From the NCBI RefSeq assembly GCF_002000985.1, contig NZ_CP018822.1, forward strand, positions 1,692,001 through 1,756,000: DNA of 64,000 nucleotides, given 5' to 3'. Position numbers and translations under genes: made by a program. This stretch comes from Streptococcus gallolyticus subsp. gallolyticus DSM 16831 (GTDB taxonomy: Bacteria; Bacillota; Bacilli; Lactobacillales; Streptococcaceae). Below the pieces are notes generated by a model. The model searched no databases. It had not been told where the DNA came from and was given only the letters and a program-made list of their open reading frames with translations. Shown here one piece after another: positions 57,262 to 64,000 of this stretch (its first letter is position 1; every line of letters starts with the position of its first letter).

Positions 57262-58251
57262 ATGGACATAAAACAATTAGATAACTTTCTATTTGAACTA
57301 ACACAACACGAAAAAAATTATCAACAGAACCCTTTTATACAAGCTTTTTCAGATAGAATGCCACGCTTCAACTATCAAGGAAAAGATATTTTTTATTTGA
57401 ATACGTCTCTAGCTAACAATTTTAGACAGCTACCATTTTTTATTCGAAAACAAAGCCGTTTTGTTCCTGTCCCTGAACACATTCATGACACCATTGAAAT
57501 TAACTATGTTTACCATGGGAGCTATACGCAAGTAATTAATGGACAGCAACTCACTTTAAAACAAGGAGATTTAATTATTATTGACACAGGTATACCACAT
57601 CAAACCGATGCCCTTGGGACAGATGACATTATTATTAGTATGTTGATAAAACAAGATTTTTTTACAAAGTACTTTTATACTGAACTAGCTCCAGATACGC
57701 TACTATCTAAATTTATCCTTCGAGCCATTTCAGAAAGTAACAATCATAATCAGTATCTCTTTTTTAGGAGTAATCATTTTCAAAAATTACATTATTTTTT
57801 CCAAGAACTATTATGTGAATACTATTCATCAGAGCCTCTCCCTTTTTCCGAAAACTATCTGACAAACTACTTAAAACTAATTTTCTTAGAACTTATTCGT
57901 TATTATTCTGTTGAAGACAATGGAACGACAAATGCTAATCAGCAATTTATGTTTGATGTTATGAATTACATTGACCAAAATTATAAAAATTGTCATTTAA
58001 ATCAGTGTGCTAACCAGTTAAATTACAATAGTAGCTACCTTAGCCAACACATTAAGGAAAGTACAGGTAAAAACTTTAAGACACTCGTTCAAGAAAAACG
58101 CCTATCTATCAGTCTTGTCTTACTCCAACAGACTCAAAAATCTATACGAGACATTACTCTTGACGTCGGCTTTTCAAACCTCAACCAATTTTATAAAGTA
58201 TTTAAAAAACAATACCATATGACTCCAGCTGAATATCGAATAAAAAAATGA
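57262..58251 (+). CDS. AraC-family transcriptional regulator
   Basis: A 329-residue regulator with an N-terminal cupin (VPVPEHIHDTIEINYVYHGS, about 70-90) and a C-terminal HTH pair (CANQLNYNSSYLSQHIKESTG; VGFSNLNQFYKVFKKQYH; TPAEYRIKK). It is divergent from the PTS-GH106 operon, its likely target. No Shine-Dalgarno of quality is seen before the ATG. Its stop codon lies in the stem of a terminator shared with the convergent GH78 gene. Confidence 0.92.
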   Translation: MDIKQLDNFLFELTQHEKNYQQNPFIQAFSDRMPRFNYQGKDIFYLNTSLANNFRQLPFFIRKQSRFVPVPEHIHDTIEINYVYHGSYTQVINGQQLTLKQGDLIIIDTGIPHQTDALGTDDIIISMLIKQDFFTKYFYTELAPDTLLSKFILRAISESNNHNQYLFFRSNHFQKLHYFFQELLCEYYSSEPLPFSENYLTNYLKLIFLELIRYYSVEDNGTTNANQQFMFDVMNYIDQNYKNCHLNQCANQLNYNSSYLSQHIKESTGKNFKTLVQEKRLSISLVLLQQTQKSIRDITLDVGFSNLNQFYKVFKKQYHMTPAEYRIKK

Positions 58252-58270
58252 GCTTACAGGCTCATTTTTT
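58243..58270. terminator. Bidirectional terminator between AraC and GH78 genes
   Basis: AAAAAATGAGC / GCTCATTTTTT perfect 11-base stem with a 6-base loop; A and T runs allow function on both strands. It contains the AraC stop codon and abuts the GH78 stop. Confidence 0.88.
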
Positions 58271-60559
58271 CTAATCACTAACTCTCCCACCAACCTTACT
58301 TAAGTCAACTATCATATCAATTGCTTTAGGAACTGTTATTTTCCAATCTTTTCCTACTTTGATAATAGAAATAGAGCCTTGTGGTGATTTAAAATTAAAG
58401 TTAAAGTTCTCAACAATTTCTACACTTGGTTTAATGGTAATAGCTCGGTAACCTGATTTTCTAATATGTAACCCAACAGTTTCTCGTATCATCCAATCCA
58501 AGACACAGCCAAAAGCATAGTGATTAAACGAAAAAGCCCCTACTTTTCCATCCGGATGAATACCAGCCCATGATTCCCAAATAGTTGTTGCTCCTTGCTT
58601 CACTTCGTAAAACCAAGATGGGCAGGCATCTTGGAAGAAAATTGTTTTTGCCAATTCTTGATAACCGTTCTCACAAAGAACATCTAAAAGGTAAGGAATT
58701 GATAAAAAGCCAGTATCCAAGCGATCACCATTTTCGTGAATTTTTTCTACCAACCGTGTTACAAAATCAGATTTTATATGTTCAGGAATCATATGAAAGG
58801 CTAAAGCTAAAACATAACACCCTTGAAAGTCACTGCACAACTGGTTTTTAGTTGTAATAAAATAGTGGCTAAAAGCTGTTTTTACCTTTTGACAATAGTC
58901 TTTAAAAGGTTTAACATCCTTACCAATAATTTCTGAGATGTTCGCTAAGAGTTCTGCTGAATGTGCTAAAAACATAGTGGCAACAATATCTTTTGTCACT
59001 TCAGCCGTTTTCATCGGATTTGGATTATCCATCATAAAACTTGGAAACATCCAATCGCCGTAATGAAACTTTGTATCCCAGATATAACATGCCTCACCTT
59101 TCTTACCTCTTGCAGCACTTTTTCGTTCAAAATCAAACCATTTAAGCATGGCATCGTAGTTTTCTTCAAGAACAGTAATATCTCCATAACGCTCATATAG
59201 TGTCCAGGGAACCATGATTATTGCATCTCCCCACCCTGCTGAGGAATAAGATCCTGTAAAAGCAACACTCTTTTGAGCATCAGCTGGTGCTGGTGAATAA
59301 TCCAAAATTTCACCATTGCGACGTTGATTAATACGAAGACTTCTTAACCAACGACGAATAAAAGCATTAGTATCCATATAAAATGTCGATGAGGGTGCAA
59401 AAACTTGCATATCACCTGTCCACCCAACGCGTTCACGTTGTGGACAATCTGTTGGAATAGATAACATATTACCACGTTGACTCCAAAGAATATTTGATAA
59501 TAGTTGATTAACCAACGAATCATTTGTTAAGAAATACCCAGTCTCCGGTAAGTCCGAATAAATAGCTACCGCTTGAATTGCATTAGTTGGAATTTCTTTG
59601 AGTCCTGTAATTTTTACATAACGAAAACCGTGAAAAGTAAAATCAGGTTCCATAATCTCTTTTTTACCATTTCCAACGAAAATATCAGTAGCATCTTTAT
59701 TACGACCAATGATATTTTTGAAAAACTTTCCCTCTTCATTAAGCACTTCAGCATGTTCTAAAATGACTTCTTGATCTTTTTCTAGAGCTAATTCCAAACG
59801 AACACGTCCCGCAATAACTTGTCCAAAATCAACAATAATATCCTCTGATTCATGCCAGATTTTCTTAGGAGCTAAAAACTGTTTTCGATAAACTTGTGGC
59901 CCTTCTTGAGGAGCCAAACGAGCATAATCTGCTTCAATTTCAAAGACCTTTCCAGATAGGTTTTCATAACTTGTTTTCCAGTTTGAATCCAGTCTGAAAT
60001 CCTGTTTTTCACCAATCTGTATATCAGCATAACAGTGCTTTCCAGTACCCGACGTAAAACTTTCATCTGTTCCGATAACCTCTTTCTCACCGTCAACTAA
60101 ATCGATTTCTAAATCAGCTAACAAAGCCAATTGATTCCCAAATTGAATGCTACCTCCCTGAACACTAATTCGTCCAGCAAACCAGCCATCTGCAACTTCA
60201 ATTGCTAAGGTATTCATACCTTCCACTAGCAAACCCGTAACATCATAAGTTTGATACATCAAAAAATCATTATAGTCGGTATAATCAGGAGTAAAAATAG
60301 CCTCTGTTACTTTTTTTCCATTTAAATAAGCCTGATAAATTCCTTGACAAGTTATAATTAAACGTGCCTTACGAACCAATTTAGAGACTTCAAAAATTTT
60401 TTTAAAATAAATACTAGGATTAAGGCGTTCTTCAATTGGCTCTTGTAGTTTAATTTTTCCAGAGAACATTTCTTCTAATGTAAATTCAGGCTCTTGAGAT
60501 ACCGTAGCAAAATCTGTTGAAATCCATTTCCCATGCCAACTTTCTCGTGTATTTCTCAT
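58271..60559 (-). CDS. Alpha-L-rhamnosidase, GH78 (second copy)
   Basis: A 762-residue GH78 enzyme, shorter than the other copy. N-terminal domain with CQGIYQAYLNGKKVTEAIF and YQTYDVTGLL (about 75-115); (alpha/alpha)6 barrel with DCPQRERVGWTGD near 370-382, where Glu follows the Arg, and TIWESW plus NHYAFGCVLDW toward the C-terminus. No C-terminal extension and no signal peptide. The two GH78 proteins are clearly diverged. ATG at 60559 has AGGAGG 9 bases upstream; a TTG one codon earlier is not favoured. Own promoter likely (TAAAAT with TGT before). Confidence 0.92.
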   Translation of the reverse strand: MRNTRESWHGKWISTDFATVSQEPEFTLEEMFSGKIKLQEPIEERLNPSIYFKKIFEVSKLVRKARLIITCQGIYQAYLNGKKVTEAIFTPDYTDYNDFLMYQTYDVTGLLVEGMNTLAIEVADGWFAGRISVQGGSIQFGNQLALLADLEIDLVDGEKEVIGTDESFTSGTGKHCYADIQIGEKQDFRLDSNWKTSYENLSGKVFEIEADYARLAPQEGPQVYRKQFLAPKKIWHESEDIIVDFGQVIAGRVRLELALEKDQEVILEHAEVLNEEGKFFKNIIGRNKDATDIFVGNGKKEIMEPDFTFHGFRYVKITGLKEIPTNAIQAVAIYSDLPETGYFLTNDSLVNQLLSNILWSQRGNMLSIPTDCPQRERVGWTGDMQVFAPSSTFYMDTNAFIRRWLRSLRINQRRNGEILDYSPAPADAQKSVAFTGSYSSAGWGDAIIMVPWTLYERYGDITVLEENYDAMLKWFDFERKSAARGKKGEACYIWDTKFHYGDWMFPSFMMDNPNPMKTAEVTKDIVATMFLAHSAELLANISEIIGKDVKPFKDYCQKVKTAFSHYFITTKNQLCSDFQGCYVLALAFHMIPEHIKSDFVTRLVEKIHENGDRLDTGFLSIPYLLDVLCENGYQELAKTIFFQDACPSWFYEVKQGATTIWESWAGIHPDGKVGAFSFNHYAFGCVLDWMIRETVGLHIRKSGYRAITIKPSVEIVENFNFNFKSPQGSISIIKVGKDWKITVPKAIDMIVDLSKVGGRVSD

Positions 60560-60679
60560 CAAAATTTTCCTCCTACTGACTTGTTAATTCATTTTAACAA
60601 AAATAAGTTATCTTTTTTATGCTAAAAACCAACTCCCTTTCTCCTAATACCCATTAAAATACCAAACAATTAAAAATAA

Positions 60680-60706
60680 AAGCCAAACTTTTCCTAAGTT
60701 TGACTT
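60680..60706 (-). terminator. Terminator of rhaBAD
   Basis: Minus-strand AAGTCAAACTT / AAGTTTGGCTT stem (one wobble), then TTATTTTT, 30 bases past rhaD. Confidence 0.8.
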
Positions 60707-60735
60707 ATTTTTTGAGGAGACCATATTCGTAAGTT

Positions 60736-61554
60736 TTAATTTAGGAAACCTTCGTGTGGCGTTACGTGGAAGTAGTCAGCAATTTCTTGTAACTGTTTAT
60801 CTGTAATGGCTTGTTTAATATTTCCACCTTGAACGCCAATTTGTGAGAAAATCATGGCAGCTTTTTCCAGCACTTCAACTAAACCATAAGTGTCGTCTAA
60901 TGATATTCCTGAGGCAAAGAGACCATGATGTGGCCAAAGAACAGCTTGATAATCTGCCATTTTAGTAGCTGTAGCTTCACCAATTTCATTTGTTCCTGGC
61001 GTCATATAAGGAATCACACCGACTCCTTCTGGAAAGACAACAATTGATTCTGCTTGCATTTTCCATAGTAGACGTGATAAGTGACGTTCTGATAATTCTT
61101 GTGTAAATGATAAAGCAATCAAATTTGTTGGATGACAATGGAAAACAACACGCTGTTCTGGATTAACTTTCAATCGTTCAATATGACTCATCAAATGACT
61201 TGGAAATTCTGATGTTGGACGTCCACCTGCTTCAAATCCCCAAACAATATCATAAGATTTACCATCTTCAGAGATTTTTACCAAACCAAGATCACGTTCT
61301 GGATTGCCATAGACATTTCTAAAATGACAACCGGTCCCCGTAACAAGGTAATAGTAACCTGCTAAAGCTGAAGCGTCAAAACCAAGCTCATAAGTTCGTT
61401 TAACGTCTGCTACATCTTCAAAATCTTCCACTTCCTCAGCTGTCAAACGATAAGAAACATTACCACCATTGCGTTCATCCCAATATCGAAGATAAGATTC
61501 TCGTGTGACATCGCGCATGTCTTTTACAAATGATGATTCTACAAATTTTGTCAT
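60736..61554 (-). CDS. rhaD: Rhamnulose-1-phosphate aldolase
   Basis: A 272-residue zinc class II aldolase that splits L-rhamnulose 1-phosphate into DHAP and L-lactaldehyde. Zinc histidines appear in [13 protein letters not shown] and [12 protein letters not shown]; the N-terminal [14 protein letters not shown] is the phosphate-binding region. The ATG at 61554 has GGGAG upstream; a GTG five codons earlier is part of that ribosome site. Last gene of rhaB-rhaA-rhaD, 24 bases after rhaA. Confidence 0.96.
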   Translation of the reverse strand: MTKFVESSFVKDMRDVTRESYLRYWDERNGGNVSYRLTAEEVEDFEDVADVKRTYELGFDASALAGYYYLVTGTGCHFRNVYGNPERDLGLVKISEDGKSYDIVWGFEAGGRPTSEFPSHLMSHIERLKVNPEQRVVFHCHPTNLIALSFTQELSERHLSRLLWKMQAESIVVFPEGVGVIPYMTPGTNEIGEATATKMADYQAVLWPHHGLFASGISLDDTYGLVEVLEKAAMIFSQIGVQGGNIKQAITDKQLQEIADYFHVTPHEGFLN

Positions 61555-61578
61555 TTTTCTCCCTTTCACTGCTAGCTA

Positions 61579-62844
61579 TTAATGGCGTTCTGCTAAAATT
61601 TTTGCTTCATAATCTTTGACTTCTTTAAACCAATCAAATCCAACTGGCACATTATTTTTAAAGCAGAAGTAATTCCAAACGTCGCTATATGGAAAATCTT
61701 TTAATTCTTCTGTCAGAACTAAACGTGATGTGAAATCAAATTGATTTTCCATATCCTTTAAATCTTGTGTTGGTTCAAGCATGGCTTTTAAAAGTGCTTT
61801 TTGGGTATTACGAGTTCCAACCACCCAAGCAGCAATACGGTTAATTGTACCATCAAAGAAATCAAGACCAATCGCTGTACGATCAAGCAAATCATTACGA
61901 ACAATTTCCTTAGTGATTTCTTGTAACTCATCATCCATAATCACAACATGGTCAGAATCCCAACGAACTGGACGAGACACATGAAGCATTAGACGTTTGC
62001 TAAATAAGGCAAGAGAAGAAATCTTATTAGAAATAACTTCTGTTGGATGAAAATGCCCTGCATCAAGCAAAATTGTCTTCTGACGTGTCAAACCATATCC
62101 CATATAGAATTCATGAGAACCCACAGTATAAGCTTCAGCACCCAGTCCAAATAATTTACTTTCAACGGTGTCAACATTGTATTCTTCATCAATTTCCTCA
62201 GAGAAGATTTCATCTAGTGATTCCATAAGACGCTTACGTGGTGCCAAGCGATCAATCGGATTATCTTTAAAGCCATCTGGCACCCAGAAATTAGTATAAC
62301 AAGTTTCACCTAACTCTTTACCAAAATATTCTGCAATACGACGGCTACGTTTCCCATGCTCAATCCAATAATCACGAACTTCTTTGTCGGGATGAGAAAG
62401 GGTAAACCCATCTCTCATCATTGGATGTGAGAAAAATGTTGGATTAAAATCAAGACCAATTTCTTGCTCTTTAGCCCACCTAACCCATTTTTCAAAATGT
62501 TTTGGTTCAATTTCATTCAAATCCACAGCTTCATCCGTATCAAGGTAAATCGCATGGAGATTAAGTTTGTGTTTCCCTGGAATAAGTGAATAAGCTTTCT
62601 CAAGATCAGCACGCAATTCTTCCGGCGTATGGGAAGCACCTGGATAATTACCAGTTGACATAATGCCGCCTGTCAATTCACCATCTGGTGTTAAGAAACC
62701 TCTTACATCATCGCCTTGCCAGCAGTGCATTGAAATTTTAACATTTTGTAATTTTTCAAGAACAGCATCCGTATCAACACCTACTTCTGCGTAGCGTGCT
62801 TTTGCTGCTTCATATGCTTTTTCAATTGTTTCTTTACTTACCAT
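61579..62844 (-). CDS. rhaA: L-rhamnose isomerase
   Basis: A 421-residue Mn-dependent isomerase of L-rhamnose to L-rhamnulose. Visible family stretches: [68 protein letters not shown] (metal ligands), and [14 protein letters not shown]. Full length. It starts 14 bases after rhaB ends. Confidence 0.97.
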   Translation of the reverse strand: MVSKETIEKAYEAAKARYAEVGVDTDAVLEKLQNVKISMHCWQGDDVRGFLTPDGELTGGIMSTGNYPGASHTPEELRADLEKAYSLIPGKHKLNLHAIYLDTDEAVDLNEIEPKHFEKWVRWAKEQEIGLDFNPTFFSHPMMRDGFTLSHPDKEVRDYWIEHGKRSRRIAEYFGKELGETCYTNFWVPDGFKDNPIDRLAPRKRLMESLDEIFSEEIDEEYNVDTVESKLFGLGAEAYTVGSHEFYMGYGLTRQKTILLDAGHFHPTEVISNKISSLALFSKRLMLHVSRPVRWDSDHVVIMDDELQEITKEIVRNDLLDRTAIGLDFFDGTINRIAAWVVGTRNTQKALLKAMLEPTQDLKDMENQFDFTSRLVLTEELKDFPYSDVWNYFCFKNNVPVGFDWFKEVKDYEAKILAERH

Positions 62845-62858
62845 AATATTACCCTCTA

Positions 62859-64000
62859 TTAATTAAATACTGTTTTTTTATAAATTTCTAAATGGTCACG
62901 GTCAGCAATTGGACGTGGTTCGTAGCATTCCAATGATTGATGTTCACTCAACCATAATCGTGCTTCTTTCAAGTCTTGCAATTCTCCTGAAGTTATCATC
63001 TGAACCATGATATTTCCAAATGCTGTAGCTTCGCCAGGTCCTGCAATAACAGGCTTTCCAATAACATCTGCGGTTAATTGATTGAGCAATTTCACGTTGC
63101 TACCACCACCGACGATATGAAGTACATCCAATTTATGTCCAATCAAGTTTTCAAGAATTGTCCATTCGTGTGCATAAGCAAGTGCTAGATTTGAATACAC
63201 ACACATGACTAGTTCACCAACTGTTTCAGGAACAATTTGTCCACTTTCACGACAATAATCTTGAATTTCTGTAATCATATTATTCGGATTAATGAAACGG
63301 TCATCGTTTAAATTCACATATTGTAAAAATGGCTCAACTTGATATGCTTGCTCTGCCATTTCTGCAAAAGTGTATCGATAATCAAGCATACGCGCAATTT
63401 CTTGCACTGTCCACATGCCAGTAATATTTTTTAAGAAACGGTAAGTCTTATAGGCTCCCCACTCATTTGTGTAATTTTCTTCAAATGCCTTCTGACTTAA
63501 TATTGGCTCTTGATTTTCAACACCAATCAAAGACCATGTTCCACTTGAAAGATATGCCCAGTTCTCACTGGTAGCTGGCACTCCAACCACTGCTGAAGCT
63601 GTATCATGCGTTGCAACAGCAACTACCTTAGCTTCTGGTAAATCATAAGTTGCGTAAAGTTCAGAAGATAGATTTCCAATAATTTCACCTGTTTCTATCA
63701 AATCTGGAAATTTATCTAAATCAACTCCAGCAACATCAAGTAGTTCCTTATCATAATCACGGCTATGAATATTCAAATACTGAGTGGTTGATCCATTTGT
63801 AACTTCTCCAACTTTTTTCCCAGTTAAACGATAGGCAATATAATCTGGTACCATAAGAATTGTTTGGGCTTTAGCAAGTAAGTCGCTATCCTCGGCACAC
63901 AATTGATACAAAGTGTTAAAATTCAAAAATTGGATACCCGTTTTTTGATAGACGTTATTTTTAGAAATTTTTTCAAAAACTTTTTGCATCATTCCTTGTG
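62859..64000 (-). CDS. rhaB: Rhamnulokinase, N-terminus beyond window
   Basis: About 380 C-terminal codons of a FGGY-family kinase that phosphorylates L-rhamnulose with ATP. Reading frame stays open to the window end (…[11 protein letters not shown]). Motifs: [42 protein letters not shown], and the ATP-binding [18 protein letters not shown] with [10 protein letters not shown]. Roughly 100 N-terminal residues are missing. First visible gene of rhaBAD; its regulator and promoter are outside the window. Confidence 0.96.
   Translation of the reverse strand, partial: QGMMQKVFEKISKNNVYQKTGIQFLNFNTLYQLCAEDSDLLAKAQTILMVPDYIAYRLTGKKVGEVTNGSTTQYLNIHSRDYDKELLDVAGVDLDKFPDLIETGEIIGNLSSELYATYDLPEAKVVAVATHDTASAVVGVPATSENWAYLSSGTWSLIGVENQEPILSQKAFEENYTNEWGAYKTYRFLKNITGMWTVQEIARMLDYRYTFAEMAEQAYQVEPFLQYVNLNDDRFINPNNMITEIQDYCRESGQIVPETVGELVMCVYSNLALAYAHEWTILENLIGHKLDVLHIVGGGSNVKLLNQLTADVIGKPVIAGPGEATAFGNIMVQMITSGELQDLKEARLWLSEHQSLECYEPRPIADRDHLEIYKKTVFN

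Overview
The window looks like chromosomal DNA of a low-GC Gram-positive coccus, most likely a Streptococcus of the bovis/equinus group (S. gallolyticus-like). This is inferred from gene content: EzrA, MurT/GatD, CdaA/CdaR, a YSIRK/LPXTG amylopullulanase, a full his operon behind a T-box leader, and a large plant-glycoside catabolic island. No database search was possible.

Region 1 (1-14.3 kb) is mostly housekeeping. It holds cdaR (partial)-cdaA, divergent from murT-gatD (lipid II amidation), then eno, a DUF1694 protein, glycerate kinase, a Nudix hydrolase, and a 2230-residue cell-wall-anchored amylopullulanase with LacI-type operators at its promoter. Region 2 (14.5-22.9 kb) is a histidine operon on the minus strand, hisC-hisZ-hisG-hisD-serB-like-hisB-hisH-hisA-hisF-hisI-hisE. 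It is preceded by a histidine-type T-box, uses the short HisG/HisZ system, and has no recognisable HisK/HisN histidinol-phosphatase. Region 3 (23-36 kb) has an MTAN-like protein, ezrA, gyrB, a HAD protein, rodA, tRNA-Arg, rplS, a CLC transporter with fluoride-type motifs, chorismate mutase, a VTT-domain membrane protein, a lone sufB, flavodoxin and adenosine deaminase.

Region 4 (36-64 kb) is an accessory island for rhamnose-containing glycans. It contains a FucO-like lactaldehyde reductase, an esterase, an MFS transporter, a GH2 enzyme, three AraC regulators, a GH3 enzyme, two GH78 rhamnosidases, beta-phosphoglucomutase, a GH43 enzyme, a probable GH106 rhamnosidase, a PTS EIIBC, and rhaB(partial)-rhaA-rhaD. 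An IS110-family element lies between the GH3 and first GH78 genes. Five cre-like sites in this region suggest CcpA control. No glycosidase of the island has a signal peptide, so the inferred scheme is import of small rhamnosides, intracellular cleavage, rhamnose conversion through RhaA/RhaB/RhaD to DHAP and lactaldehyde, and reduction of lactaldehyde to 1,2-propanediol by the FucO-like enzyme.

The most interesting points are a possibly leaderless murT, an inverted T-box-like element inside the his leader, the HAD phosphatase as candidate missing histidinol-phosphatase, the structured flank of the IS110 element (candidate bridge RNA), the CLC-F-type transporter, and the PTS-coupled intracellular rhamnosidase system.
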